Both the position numbers and the translations under genes were made by a program. This document shows positions 37,807-47,216 of a stretch of 64,000 bases of DNA, in pieces (the first letter of the stretch is position 1; each line of letters begins with the position of its first letter). The stretch comes from Actinobacillus delphinicola (GTDB lineage: Bacteria; Pseudomonadota; Gammaproteobacteria; Enterobacterales; Pasteurellaceae): contig NZ_LR134510.1 in the NCBI RefSeq assembly GCF_900638385.1, positions 62,001 through 126,000 of the forward strand, written 5' to 3'. The notes beneath the pieces are model-generated. The model had not been told where the DNA came from and did not search any database. It saw nothing but the letters and a program-made list of their open reading frames with translations.

Positions 37807-39831
37807 ATGAGTTATCAAGTTTTAGCAAGAAAATATCGTCCAAAGACTTTTTCTGAAGTAGTGGGTCAAAAGCATGTTCTCACTGCCCTTTCTAATGGCT
37901 TAAAAGATAACCGTTTACATCATGCTTATTTATTTTCTGGCACTCGAGGCGTCGGCAAAACTTCCATTGCACGCCTCTTTGCTAAAGGTCTTAATTGCGA
38001 AAATGGTGTCACTGCTGAGCCTTGCGGTCATTGTGAAAACTGCGTTGCGATTGAGAATGGACATTTTATTGATCTTATTGAAATCGATGCGGCATCTCGT
38101 ACCAAAGTCGAAGATACCCGTGAGTTACTTGATAATGTTCAATATAAGCCCACTCAAGGTCGTTATAAAGTTTATCTCATCGATGAAGTCCATATGCTTT
38201 CTCGCCATTCTTTCAACGCTTTGCTTAAAACATTGGAAGAACCACCTGAATACGTTAAGTTCCTACTAGCAACGACTGACCCACAAAAATTACCTATTAC
38301 GATTTTATCACGTTGTATGCAGTTTAATCTTAAAGCCTTACAACCTGATGAAATTAGCCAGCATTTACAACATGTATTAACTGCTGAAGAAATTCCTTAT
38401 GAAGTTTTAGCACTAGACGATCTCGCTATTGCAGCCCAAGGAAGTATCCGAGATAGTTTAAGCCTTACCGATCAAGCAATTGCTATTGGTGATGGTAAAG
38501 TCACACATGCTATTGTCAAAGATATGCTTGGTTTACTTGATGATAATCAGCCTCTCGCCATTATTTCAGCTCTCCAAGCAGGTAACGGCGAAGATCTTAT
38601 GCATGCAATTCAAGAAGCAAGTAACAATGGTGTAGATTGGCTTGCGCTTATCTCGGCGGTTATTGAACATCTACATAAAATTGCGATTTTACAATTTCTT
38701 CCAACAACGGCGGAAGAATCACAGCGTATTGCATTCTTAGCTAAAAATATTGCTCCGCAAGATGTCCAATTCTTTTACCAAATTTTATTACAAGGCAAAG
38801 ATGAAATTAAGAACGCTACTAATCAGCGCATGGCAGTAGAAATGCTCTTTTTAAGAGCATTGGCCTTTCATCCTAAATTTAGCCAAGTTGACTTTTATGA
38901 GAATATTCAATTTAACCATATTCCTCAAACACAACAGGCTACTCCCGTACAACAAGTTGCGCCAGTCCAAGCGCCCCTATCGAAGCCTAGACAGGTAGCA
39001 TCTCCAGCGGAAACTACTGTATCAAGACCAAGCCATACCAAAACTAATACAGTGACTGAAAATCCTTTGTCATCATTACAAATGATGAATAGGCTAAATC
39101 AGCTTGCTAGCGAGCAAAAAAAAAAGCCACAGCCCCATAGTAACTCGGTAAGCAAACAAGCTACAACTGAATTATCGGCATTTCGCCGTTCATTGAATGA
39201 AGCACAAAACAGTGCCATTCAACCGAGAACTAGCACTTCAGTTCCGAATAAACCATCAACGATGGTTCCTCAATATCAGCAAGAAACAGTTGAAGTTGAA
39301 AAGCCAATTCAAGCTGAAGATTATCGCTGGCAGTGGATTAATCCAGAAATGGCGGAAGATCTTTCAGGAACAACAAAGCTTTCTGATATTAAGCAAGCCT
39401 TAGCACGTCGCATTACCCCTGCACTACAAAAACGAGTTATTCAAGAAGTAACGCAACGTGATAATTGGGCAAATATCATTGAAGAAATGGGGATCCAAGG
39501 ATTTATAAAAGAGATGGCATTAAGTACTGCTAAGGTTGCTGAAAATGATGAAAATATTCAATTAATCATCCGTCCAGAAAAATCCTATTTGAAAGAAAAG
39601 TACTTTACTGCTCTTCAACAAGCGGTTCGAGATTTCTATAAAAAGGATATCTCACTTACTGTTACAGAAAGCAGTGATGCACAATGGGTAACGCCAAGTG
39701 AATATCGCACTAAAATTTATGATGAATTATGCGAACAGGCACGTCAAAACTTACACAACGATACTAAGTTAGCAACTTTACTTTCCGAGTTTGATGCAAC
39801 GCTCATTACCGATAGTATTTGTCCAGTCTAA
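37807..39831 (+). CDS. dnaX: DNA polymerase III tau subunit (gamma by frameshift)
   Basis: Clamp-loader ATPase and replisome organiser, 674 residues. Walker A SGTRGVGKTSIARL near residue 41, a zinc module (NCENGVTAEPCGHCENC), Walker B LIDEVHML, and SRC motif ILSRCMQF. A Gln/Pro/Ser linker (about 380-510) leads to the tau-specific C-terminal domains for DnaB and alpha binding. At codons 437-440 there are ten consecutive A before G. Both other frames stop within a few codons after it, so a shorter gamma product of about 444 residues is expected, as in E. coli. Confidence 0.96.
   Translation: MSYQVLARKYRPKTFSEVVGQKHVLTALSNGLKDNRLHHAYLFSGTRGVGKTSIARLFAKGLNCENGVTAEPCGHCENCVAIENGHFIDLIEIDAASRTKVEDTRELLDNVQYKPTQGRYKVYLIDEVHMLSRHSFNALLKTLEEPPEYVKFLLATTDPQKLPITILSRCMQFNLKALQPDEISQHLQHVLTAEEIPYEVLALDDLAIAAQGSIRDSLSLTDQAIAIGDGKVTHAIVKDMLGLLDDNQPLAIISALQAGNGEDLMHAIQEASNNGVDWLALISAVIEHLHKIAILQFLPTTAEESQRIAFLAKNIAPQDVQFFYQILLQGKDEIKNATNQRMAVEMLFLRALAFHPKFSQVDFYENIQFNHIPQTQQATPVQQVAPVQAPLSKPRQVASPAETTVSRPSHTKTNTVTENPLSSLQMMNRLNQLASEQKKKPQPHSNSVSKQATTELSAFRRSLNEAQNSAIQPRTSTSVPNKPSTMVPQYQQETVEVEKPIQAEDYRWQWINPEMAEDLSGTTKLSDIKQALARRITPALQKRVIQEVTQRDNWANIIEEMGIQGFIKEMALSTAKVAENDENIQLIIRPEKSYLKEKYFTALQQAVRDFYKKDISLTVTESSDAQWVTPSEYRTKIYDELCEQARQNLHNDTKLATLLSEFDATLITDSICPV
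39116..39140 (+). promoter_or_regulatory. dnaX slippery sequence for gamma subunit
   Basis: Ten A (39116-39125) then G. In the reading frame this contains A-AAA-AAG (39120-39126), the same heptamer used in E. coli dnaX. A -1 shift gives A-T-A-P and then TAG at 39138-39140; the +1 frame meets TAA at 39149. A ten-A run could also slip during transcription. No clear Shine-Dalgarno-like stimulator or stem-loop was spotted. Confidence 0.75.
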
Positions 39832-39837
39832 TTATAC

Positions 39838-39863
39838 AAAAAGCGGGAAATATCCCGCTTTTT
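39838..39863. terminator. Two-way terminator between dnaX and rpiA
   Basis: AAAAAGCGGGA/TCCCGCTTTTT hairpin. Confidence 0.85.
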
Positions 39864-39878
39864 ATGAAATATTAGAAA

Positions 39879-40535
39879 TTACAGTGTTTTGATACCTTCT
39901 GGCGTACCGACAATAACAATGTCTGCACCACGCAAAGCAAAAATCCCATTAGTCACGACACCCGCAATATTATTAAGCGCTTGCTCCATTGCCATCGGTT
40001 CTAAAATAGTAAAGTTAGCAATATCTAAAATCACATTGCCATTATCCGTTACTACCCCCTCACGATAAATAGGAAAACCACCTAATCCAACAAGCTGACG
40101 CGCTACCTGTGATCGTGCCATTGGAATAACCTCAATAGGTAAAGAAAAGGTTGATCCTAATACATCAACTTGTTTACTTTGATCAACAATGCAAATAAAA
40201 GTTTTTGCTAAAGCAGCAACGATTTTTTCACGAGTTAGTGCTGCACCGCCACCTTTAATCATCATTTTCTGAGGATTAATTTCATCAGCACCATCGACAT
40301 AAATATCTAGTTCTGTTACATCATTTGCTGAAAAAACTTCAATGCCTTGCTTTCTTAATAATTGTTCGGAAGCCTTAGATGCTGCCACGGCACCTTTTAT
40401 TTTGTGTTTAATTGTTGCCAATGCCTCAATAAAACAATTTACAGTAGAGCCACTTCCTACACCGATAATAGAATCATCTTTTACATAAGCCAATGCGGCT
40501 TCCGCTGCCATTTTTTTCATTGCTAATTGACTCAT
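39879..40535 (-). CDS. rpiA: Ribose-5-phosphate isomerase A
   Basis: Interconverts ribose 5-phosphate and ribulose 5-phosphate. 218 residues: [15 protein letters not shown] (residues about 21-35), [21 protein letters not shown] with the catalytic acids, and C-terminal [18 protein letters not shown]. Divergent from rbsD, which produces the other ribose form fed into this pathway. Confidence 0.97.
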   Translation of the reverse strand: MSQLAMKKMAAEAALAYVKDDSIIGVGSGSTVNCFIEALATIKHKIKGAVAASKASEQLLRKQGIEVFSANDVTELDIYVDGADEINPQKMMIKGGGAALTREKIVAALAKTFICIVDQSKQVDVLGSTFSLPIEVIPMARSQVARQLVGLGGFPIYREGVVTDNGNVILDIANFTILEPMAMEQALNNIAGVVTNGIFALRGADIVIVGTPEGIKTL

Positions 40536-40663
40536 TGACTACTCCTTTTTACAAATAAAAATATAAACTTAATTAACTCTGTTTTATTGTAAAAGTTTTC
40601 ATACATAACACAATGAAAAAATAGTTTTACATCATTTTTTTTTCAAAAATTCTTATACTTTAT

Positions 40664-40679
40664 TGTGATCAAATTCACA
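40664..40679 (+). promoter_or_regulatory. Perfect CRP-cAMP site upstream of rbsD
   Basis: TGTGA-TCAAAT-TCACA, both half-sites exact, 94 bp before the rbsD start and 129 bp before the rpiA start. Suggests catabolite control of rbsD (or of rpiA). Confidence 0.75.
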
Positions 40680-40772
40680 TATTTGAAGATAATTCTCATC
40701 CCTTCCCTTGCCTTTTGAAGAGAACAATGCACAATAAAGAAATTCAAATTTTTATTCAGTTCGGGAGACGCT

Positions 40773-41192
40773 ATGAAAAAAATTGCATTATTAAATGGAA
40801 GACTTTCCTATGAAATTGCCTGCTTAGGGCATGGCGATAGCTTAACTATTTGCGATGCGGGTTTACCTATCAGCAAAGACACTACACGCATTGATCTCGC
40901 TTTAAGCGCAGGCATTCCTAGTTTTTTACAAACACTTGAAGCAGTAGGTTCCGAAATGTTTATTGAACGTGCGGTGCTTGCAGTAGAAATCAAAACGCAA
41001 AATCCTGCTCTTTATGCCACCATTATTGAATGGCTAGAGAAAATGTCTGAACAACAAAATAATCAAATCAAAATTGACCATGTTCTTCATGATAGCTTTA
41101 AAAAACTTGCTAATCAAAGTAAAGGGATTGTAAGAACGGGAGAATTTACACCATTTGCAAATATTATCTTATATTCAGGTGTACCATTCTAA
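40773..41192 (+). CDS. rbsD: D-ribose pyranase
   Basis: Converts beta-pyranose to furanose ribose so that ribokinase can use it. 139 residues, matching E. coli RbsD along its length: catalytic His in ACLGHGDSLTICDAGLPI (near residue 19), TTRIDLAL, PSFLQTLEAV, and the C-terminal GEFTPFANIILYSGV. Usually first gene of rbsDACBK, but here it stands alone: next is a terminator and the convergent glmS. Ribosome site GGGAG upstream. Confidence 0.94.
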   Translation: MKKIALLNGRLSYEIACLGHGDSLTICDAGLPISKDTTRIDLALSAGIPSFLQTLEAVGSEMFIERAVLAVEIKTQNPALYATIIEWLEKMSEQQNNQIKIDHVLHDSFKKLANQSKGIVRTGEFTPFANIILYSGVPF

Positions 41193-41210
41193 AAAGATAA
41201 CTTTATAAAA

Positions 41211-41250
41211 ACGCCCCAATTTTCGAAAAATTTTATGAAAATTGGGGCGT
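41211..41250. terminator. CGCCCC palindrome between rbsD and glmS
   Basis: ACGCCCCAATTTTC.../...GAAAATTGGGGCGT; convergent genes on both sides. Confidence 0.75.
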
Positions 41251-41274
41251 GTTATATTATTTAATGGGTAAAAG

Positions 41275-43107
41275 TTATTCTACGGTTACCGCTTTTGCAA
41301 GGTTACGTGGTTGATCGACATCTGTCCCTTTAATCAAAGCAACATAGTAAGCAAGTAACTGCATTGGAACGGTATATACGATTGGAGCCGTAATTTCATC
41401 TACCATTGGCATTTTTTCAATTGTCATATTGCTGCCAGTTTTAAAACTGCTTTCATGATCAGTGAACACGAATAATTCACCGCCGCGTGCTTGTACTTCT
41501 TCCACATTTGATTTTACTTTTTCAAGTAATTCATTATTTGGTGCAATCACAACCACTGGCATGTCAGAATCAATTAATGCTAGCGGTCCATGTTTTAACT
41601 CACCTGCCGCATATGCCTGAGCATGAATATATGAAATTTCTTTCAATTTTAATGCTGCTTCTAAAGCGATTGGATAAAATTCACCACGACCTAAGAATAA
41701 ACAATGGTTTTTGTCACTAAAGTTTTCGGCTAATTTTTCAACTTTCGTGCTATAGCTTAATACATTTTCAATTTGTGCTGGAACGCTGTGTAATGAATGT
41801 ACAATTTTGGATTCTGCATCTTGTGATAAATGATTTGTACATTTACCTACTGCGGTCACTAACATTAACATTGCCACTAATTGTGCAGTAAATGCTTTAG
41901 TACTCGCTACACCAATTTCTGTCCCTGCACGGGTCATTAATGCTAAATCTGATTCACGTACTAATGATGATGTTGGTACGTTACAAATTGTCATTGTTGA
42001 CATAAAACCTTTTTCTTTAGCCAGGCGCAATGCTGCTAACGTATCTGCGGTTTCACCAGATTGTGATAAGGTTAAGAAAAGACTATTTGGACGAGTTACA
42101 AATTTACGGTAACGGAACTCAGATGCAATTTCCACATCACAGCTCACACCTGCGATAGATTCAAACCAGTAACGAGCAACCATACCCGCATGATATGAAG
42201 TCCCACACGCAACGATTTGAACATGCTCAACTTTTTTGAAGATATCCTCAGCACCTTGTCCAAGACTATTTACTAATACACTATCATTCGTTAAACGACC
42301 TTCCATTGTATTAGCAAGTGCAACAGGTTGTTCAAAAATTTCTTTTTGCATAAAGTGACGATAAGGACCTTTATCCGCTACATCGTATTCTGTATCAACA
42401 GTATGTAGTTTACGTTCTACTTTATGTCCTTCTGCGTTGTAAATATCGACTTGATGACGAGTAATTTCAGCAATATCGCCTTCTTCAAGATACATAAAAC
42501 GACGAGTAATATTTAAAAGTGCCACTTGATCAGATGCTAAGAAATTTTCACCAACGCCTAGCCCAATCACAAGAGGACTACCTGAACGTGCTGCAACAAG
42601 GCGTTCTGGAGTGCGACGACTGATCACAGCCATACCATAAGCACCACGTAATTGTTTTACTGTCGCTTTGACTGCTTCTAACAATGAAGATGCAGTTTTC
42701 ATTTCCTCATTTACTAAATGTGCAATCACTTCGGTATCTGTTTCAGAAGTAAAGACATACCCTTTTGCTTGTAACTCCGCACGTAATTCTTGGTAATTTT
42801 CAATAATACCATTATGTACAACAGCAAAATCACCAGACATATGTGGGTGAGCATTCGCTTCACTTGGAACGCCATGGGTTGCCCAACGTGTATGCGCAAT
42901 CCCTGTTGTACCTGCTAATGGATGTTCTGCTAATTTATCTGCTAAAACTTGTACTTTACCCACTGCACGTAAACGTTCTAAATGATGTTCTTTATCAACT
43001 ACTGCAAGTCCAGCTGAATCATAACCACGATATTCTAGTCGCTGTAATCCATGGATTAGCACTTCGGCTACATCTCGTTGTGCTACCGCACCCACAATTC
43101 CACACAT
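41275..43107 (-). CDS. glmS: Glucosamine--fructose-6-phosphate aminotransferase
   Basis: First step of UDP-GlcNAc synthesis. 610 residues: N-terminal Ntn glutaminase with nucleophile Cys2 ([12 protein letters not shown]), [11 protein letters not shown] and HTRWATHG; then two SIS sugar-phosphate isomerase domains ([21 protein letters not shown] near residue 350, and the C-terminal KAVTVE tail). No glmU upstream; hup follows 139 bp further left on transcription start side. No glmS ribozyme, as expected outside Firmicutes. Confidence 0.98.
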   Translation of the reverse strand: MCGIVGAVAQRDVAEVLIHGLQRLEYRGYDSAGLAVVDKEHHLERLRAVGKVQVLADKLAEHPLAGTTGIAHTRWATHGVPSEANAHPHMSGDFAVVHNGIIENYQELRAELQAKGYVFTSETDTEVIAHLVNEEMKTASSLLEAVKATVKQLRGAYGMAVISRRTPERLVAARSGSPLVIGLGVGENFLASDQVALLNITRRFMYLEEGDIAEITRHQVDIYNAEGHKVERKLHTVDTEYDVADKGPYRHFMQKEIFEQPVALANTMEGRLTNDSVLVNSLGQGAEDIFKKVEHVQIVACGTSYHAGMVARYWFESIAGVSCDVEIASEFRYRKFVTRPNSLFLTLSQSGETADTLAALRLAKEKGFMSTMTICNVPTSSLVRESDLALMTRAGTEIGVASTKAFTAQLVAMLMLVTAVGKCTNHLSQDAESKIVHSLHSVPAQIENVLSYSTKVEKLAENFSDKNHCLFLGRGEFYPIALEAALKLKEISYIHAQAYAAGELKHGPLALIDSDMPVVVIAPNNELLEKVKSNVEEVQARGGELFVFTDHESSFKTGSNMTIEKMPMVDEITAPIVYTVPMQLLAYYVALIKGTDVDQPRNLAKAVTVE

Positions 43108-43205
43108 AATTTATCCTTATTTTTTATATTTTCTAGTAAATACTACTGTAAAAATTGCATTATACTTTGATTTGCACAAAATTTAAAATAGATTAAAAAA
43201 TAAAA

Positions 43206-43227
43206 AACCCTGTTTAAAAAACAGGGT
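43206..43227 (-). terminator. Terminator after hup
   Basis: ACCCTGTTT/AAACAGGGT hairpin; on the minus strand it is followed by a run of T. Confidence 0.8.
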
Positions 43228-43246
43228 CTTACATAAAAAATCTTTC

Positions 43247-43519
43247 TTATTGGATCGCATCTTTTAATGCTTTACCAGCAACAAATGCAGGTACTTTAGC
43301 CGCAGCGATATTGATTGTTTCGCCAGTACGTGGGTTACGACCAGTACGTGCTTTACGTTCATTTACTTTGAAAGTACCAAAACCGATAAGTTGCACAGCA
43401 TCACCTTTTTGTAAACTTTCAGTTACAGAAGATAAAGTTGCTTCTAATGCTGCTTTAGCGTCTTTTTTAGATAATCCTGCTTTTTGTGCAATTGCATCGA
43501 TTAAATCTGTCTTGTTCAT
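43247..43519 (-). CDS. hup: DNA-binding protein HU
   Basis: 90-residue nucleoid protein: [25 protein letters not shown]-type start (in two parts [27 protein letters not shown]), [22 protein letters not shown] arm region ([22 protein letters not shown]) and [15 protein letters not shown] end. Alpha-like. Located between glmS and a DUF416 gene, as I recall in H. influenzae (and hupA-yjaG in E. coli). Confidence 0.97.
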   Translation of the reverse strand: MNKTDLIDAIAQKAGLSKKDAKAALEATLSSVTESLQKGDAVQLIGFGTFKVNERKARTGRNPRTGETINIAAAKVPAFVAGKALKDAIQ

Positions 43520-43667
43520 AAATCAATTCCTCTATATTTTTTGATTTAAATGGTAAAAAACATTTTTTATTTTTTTATAAAAAAACTGTTATTACAGCCG
43601 TTACAAAGATAACCTAAATTAGGAAATTTACAAAGTATTATCTTATATTTTTGTGTTTTAAATCACA

Positions 43668-44258
43668 TTATTTGCGTAATTCAATTCCAATATTCGATAT
43701 TCCAACCTCTTTTAGTTCATTTTTTAAATCTAAAATAAGTTCAACATCATGCTTTTCACAATCTTTTAAAACTCGATAAATTTCCCATTGCACATCAAGT
43801 TCTTGTTCAATTAATGGTTGATGTTTCAATTCTTCATCATTAAATGTTTTTTCTGATTGTGTTTCTAACAATTCAACAATTGTTTTTAAACTTAATTGAC
43901 TAATAGAAATAGCTTGATCTAATGTTTCACCCGCAATAATACTATGCAAAAGATCCGCAAGACCTCTACATGCGTCAATTGCAGGAAAAATCGCATAATT
44001 TTTTGGATCTTCAACCTGTGGAATAATGTTTTCTAATTTTTCTAATTGATTATCAAAATTGATTTTAGCATTTTTTACTGTTAAAAATTCCCAAACTAAA
44101 TCTAAAATATTTCTATATCGCTTAGCAAAAGTGTGATTATTTTCTAAATCACAATAAAAATAAAAATTTGGATACATTCTTTCACAAAGACAAGCCATAA
44201 AAGTATATTGTTTCCATGGCGATAAATTTGCTAAACGTTTATGAATAGGATTACGCAT
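43668..44258 (-). CDS. DUF416 family protein (YjaG-like)
   Basis: 196 residues, mostly helical and acidic. Recognisable YjaG/DUF416 features: LSPWKQYTFMACLCERMYPNFYFYC at the start (LSPWKQYTFMACLCERM), then AIDACRGLADLLHSI in the middle and EIYRVL...LKNELKEVGISNIGIELRK at the end. Function unknown in all species. Adjacent to hup as in E. coli (yjaG-hupA). Confidence 0.9.
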   Translation of the reverse strand: MRNPIHKRLANLSPWKQYTFMACLCERMYPNFYFYCDLENNHTFAKRYRNILDLVWEFLTVKNAKINFDNQLEKLENIIPQVEDPKNYAIFPAIDACRGLADLLHSIIAGETLDQAISISQLSLKTIVELLETQSEKTFNDEELKHQPLIEQELDVQWEIYRVLKDCEKHDVELILDLKNELKEVGISNIGIELRK

Positions 44259-44307
44259 AATTTTCCTTATCTAAATGGATAGAGCCCTTTTCTATCCTAC
44301 AAAATTT

Positions 44308-44337
44308 AAAAAGCGATAAATAATTTTATCGCTTTTT
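44308..44337. terminator. Terminator upstream of DUF416 / after cluster boundary
   Basis: AAAAAGCGATAAA/TTTATCGCTTTTT hairpin between the nlpD stop and the DUF416 start; on the minus strand it terminates nlpD. Confidence 0.75.
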
Positions 44338-44350
44338 ATTTATCAATTCA

Positions 44351-45604
44351 CTATTGTTGTTTTGGTAAATATCGCATTGGATCGGTAGATTGTCCTTTGT
44401 AACGCACTTCAAAATGAAGTTCTACACGGTTAGATCCTGAATCCCCCATTGTTGCAATTTCTTGCCCTGCTTTTACCCATTGTTTATCTTTAACTAATAT
44501 TTTTTGGTTATGAGCATAAGCACTGAGATAATCATCATTATGTTTAATAATGATTAAATTACCATAACCTTGTAATGCATTACCTGCATAAACAACTTGT
44601 CCTGCTGCTGCTGCACGAACAGGTTGCCCCAACTGTCCTGCAATATCAATCCCTTTATTACCGCCATCAGCATAAGAGTAAGAATCAATAATCTTACCCG
44701 TTGTTGGCCATTGCCATAATAACGTATTCATGAAGTGTTGTTGAGATGTGTTCTTCGTAGTTTGTGCTACACGTGCGGAATGTGTAATTGCAGGTGCTAC
44801 ATGATGACGGACTTCCTCACGACGAGTTTCAACTGATGATTCTGGCACTGGACGATAATTTCCAGAGGTTGGTAATAGCTTAATTACTTGTCCAGCATGT
44901 AAATCATACGGTGGGCGTAAATGGTTAAGGCGTGCAATCTCTTTAACATCTTGTCCTGAAATGTAGGATACAAGATATAACGTATCACCTTTATTTACAG
45001 TATAAGTGTTCCCATGATAAAAACCTTTCGTCATACGGTTATATTCTGGTTTATTTGTACGAGGATTGCGAGGAATGTAAACTTTTTTATCGGCTATAGG
45101 TTGAACAGATGCCACATCTTTGTCAGTCACGTGACTTTCATTAGGTGCTAACATTAATACTTGTCCCACATGTAAGCTGTAAGGCTTCGGTAAATGATTT
45201 AGCTTAACAATTTGATCGACTGGGATACCAGAGATATAAGAAATTAAGAATAAGCTGTCACCTTGTTTAACTTGATATTGACGAGCTTTATATGAGCCTT
45301 TCACTAATTTGTTATAATTCGGTGTTCCTTGTACAGTACGAGGAATATAGAAATTATTATCTAAAATCAAATCGTTACGAGAAGAACTCATTTTATTATA
45401 TGCCACATCTGTTGGCATATTATCTGCCATTGGCAACTGCTTCACTTCTTCATTCCAGCGAGTATCTATAATTTGACTATTTGTTGTAGCCGGATTGTTT
45501 AACCCTTGATCGCCGCTACCTACATTCACAACAGGAGCAGGTTTTTGCATTGAACAAGCAGAAAGTACCGTTGCAGCAATAGGTAAAATAAATAATTTCT
45601 TCAT
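44351..45604 (-). CDS. nlpD: Murein hydrolase activator NlpD (LppB)
   Basis: Outer-membrane lipoprotein that switches on cell-separation amidases. 417 residues: lipobox LSAC at residue 16; two LysM modules (about 109-152 and 199-242), each preceded by a repeat of the type YIPR.x.G/T.x.YN.L/M.KG; and a C-terminal M23 domain (about 300-415). Key metal ligands of M23 are changed: the first motif reads NKGIDIAG (no His) and the last reads VELHFEV (Glu in place of the first His). It is therefore a non-catalytic activator; its likely client AmiB is encoded at 10953. Confidence 0.94.
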   Translation of the reverse strand: MKKLFILPIAATVLSACSMQKPAPVVNVGSGDQGLNNPATTNSQIIDTRWNEEVKQLPMADNMPTDVAYNKMSSSRNDLILDNNFYIPRTVQGTPNYNKLVKGSYKARQYQVKQGDSLFLISYISGIPVDQIVKLNHLPKPYSLHVGQVLMLAPNESHVTDKDVASVQPIADKKVYIPRNPRTNKPEYNRMTKGFYHGNTYTVNKGDTLYLVSYISGQDVKEIARLNHLRPPYDLHAGQVIKLLPTSGNYRPVPESSVETRREEVRHHVAPAITHSARVAQTTKNTSQQHFMNTLLWQWPTTGKIIDSYSYADGGNKGIDIAGQLGQPVRAAAAGQVVYAGNALQGYGNLIIIKHNDDYLSAYAHNQKILVKDKQWVKAGQEIATMGDSGSNRVELHFEVRYKGQSTDPMRYLPKQQ

Positions 45605-45753
45605 CGATTTTTCTCCAGTAACTAAGGAGCTTATATACTCCTTCAGTCGGTAATAAGATAATTCCTATGATCTATTCCACATTCTAACATAAAATTAGTA
45701 GGGAATATATTAATAAAAATAGTAAAATTTATTCCTTTACCTCATAAAAAACA

Positions 45754-45781
45754 ACCCCGTAACTCTTAAAAATTACGGGGT
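45754..45781 (-). terminator. Terminator after ompA copy 1
   Basis: ACCCCGTAA/TTACGGGGT hairpin with T-run on the minus strand. Confidence 0.85.
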
Positions 45782-45813
45782 GCTTTTACTAAATTGCCAT
45801 TATAAAATGACGA

Positions 45814-46839
45814 TTATTTAGTACCATTAACAGAAATTTGAACACGACGGTTTGGCGCTAAACATTTGATTAATGCTTTACCGTGTTCTTTAGCACATTG
45901 AACAACAGGATCTGCTGAACCGTAACCATTTACTGCAACGATATCTGCTGGAAGACCTTTACCTTCTAAGTATTTTGCTACTGATTCAGCACGTTCTTTA
46001 GAAAGACGTAAGTTACCTTTTGCAGAACCGATACGGTCAGTGTAACCGTTGATTGTTACTTGTTGAGCATGAACGCTAGCGATTTGAGCATAGATGTCGT
46101 TTAATGCAGTTTCAGCTTGTGGTTTTAAAGTTGCTTTACCGAAACCAAAAGTTACGTCGCTGTTTAAAGCGAAAGTTTGGCTAACTTGTACTGGAGCAAC
46201 TGGAGCTTCTTGACCGAAACGGTAAGATGCACCGAATGTTACTGCACCAATGTGTGGAGCGAAGTGAACACGGTTGTGGTCTTCATCACGTAATTTACCT
46301 ACGTTATTTAACCATGAGTATTCTAGACGTAAACCTAATTCAGGAATTGGTGCATATTCTAAACCTGCAGCATATACTGGAGAAACTTTTAAGCTGTGAG
46401 TTTCGTAAGTTACTTTACCTTCGTCTTTTACTTTATAGTCAGAACGTACTAATGCAGCACCGATACGACCATAAGCATCTAAACCATCAATGATTGGGTA
46501 GCTACCTTTTAAGGTTAAAGAAGTACCGTGGTTATGCATTTTAAACACAGTATGACCTTCTGATTTATATTTTAAGCCACCGAAATAATCATAGCCTAAT
46601 TCAGCCGCAAAGTTATCAGTGATTTGGTAACCACCGAATAAACCGTAAGTAAAACTATTACGATGAATACCAAGGTGTTCATCTTGATCTTGCATTTGAT
46701 CAGCTAGTTTTTTAACATCGTTGTGCATTGAAGCCCAACCAGCACGCGCACCAGCGTAGAAAGTATTCGCTTGTGGTGCAGCTTGCACAGCAGCGGTAGC
46801 TAGAGCAGCTACAGCAAATGCGATTGCAGTTTTTTTCAT
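45814..46839 (-). CDS. ompA: OmpA-family porin (P5-like), copy 1
   Basis: Outer-membrane protein tying the membrane to peptidoglycan. 341 residues: signal peptide MKKTAIAFAVAALATAAVQA; an 8-stranded barrel (about 22-190) with YGLFGGYQITDNFAAELGYDYFGG; a short hinge APVAPVQVSQ; and an OmpA_C domain with ALNSDVTFGFGKATL, NGYTDRIGSAKGNLRLSKERA and NRRVQIS. Paralogue of the gene at 47217-48251. The barrels differ mostly in predicted loops (such as residues 45-60). Transcribed from its own promoter (see 46915). Confidence 0.96.
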   Translation of the reverse strand: MKKTAIAFAVAALATAAVQAAPQANTFYAGARAGWASMHNDVKKLADQMQDQDEHLGIHRNSFTYGLFGGYQITDNFAAELGYDYFGGLKYKSEGHTVFKMHNHGTSLTLKGSYPIIDGLDAYGRIGAALVRSDYKVKDEGKVTYETHSLKVSPVYAAGLEYAPIPELGLRLEYSWLNNVGKLRDEDHNRVHFAPHIGAVTFGASYRFGQEAPVAPVQVSQTFALNSDVTFGFGKATLKPQAETALNDIYAQIASVHAQQVTINGYTDRIGSAKGNLRLSKERAESVAKYLEGKGLPADIVAVNGYGSADPVVQCAKEHGKALIKCLAPNRRVQISVNGTK

Positions 46840-46914
46840 ATTATCTTCCTCTAGTAAAAATAAAGAAATTTTTTGTTTCTTGAGAAACAGTTACACTCTC
46901 TATGTGCAACTCTT

Positions 46915-46920
46915 ATTCTA
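46915..46920 (-). promoter_or_regulatory. -10 box for ompA copy 1
   Basis: TAGAAT on the minus strand within GAGTAGAAT, giving a leader of about 70 nt before the start codon. The same GAGTAGAAT followed by a GAG-TGCAC stretch occurs ahead of copy 2, so the control region was duplicated with the gene. Confidence 0.5.
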
Positions 46921-47147
46921 CTCATTTTAAATAAAAAAAAAATAGAATCAGTTAAAAATCCTTTTTTTATTAATTATTCGTATATTTTTCAATCTAAAGA
47001 TATAAAATAACTTCTCTTTTATATATAACTTACCTTATAATAATTATTTTTTTACTAAATAACCCTAATTAATCATCATCCTGATACATTCTTTTTTATG
47101 TTTAAAATCTTTTTTAAATTAATAAAAAAATAGCTTTCATATATACA
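46921..47147. other. AT-rich gap between the ompA paralogues
   Basis: Part of the 377-bp gene-free stretch 46840-47216. Its right end holds the ompA copy 2 terminator and its left end the copy 1 promoter and leader. In between is only very AT-rich sequence with homopolymer runs; no reading frame, repeat or RNA is seen. Confidence 0.5.
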
Positions 47148-47150
47148 AAA

Positions 47151-47178
47151 AAGGTTCTAATTTGTACCTTAGAACCTT
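47151..47178 (-). terminator. Terminator after ompA copy 2
   Basis: AAGGTTCTAA/TTAGAACCTT hairpin with T-run on the minus strand. Confidence 0.8.
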
Positions 47179-47216
47179 ATTTAACATTTAATTTAATAAC
47201 AGTGATGGCATTACGA

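Noticed and set aside
39116-39126. Ten-A run in dnaX as a sequencing-error frameshift
   Set aside because: The frame continues intact through the tau C-terminal domains, and the phase matches the known A-AAA-AAG slippery site.
43108-43246. glmS ribozyme or leader structure
   Set aside because: This is the glmS upstream side; no ribozyme-like core is seen and the ribozyme is not expected outside Firmicutes.
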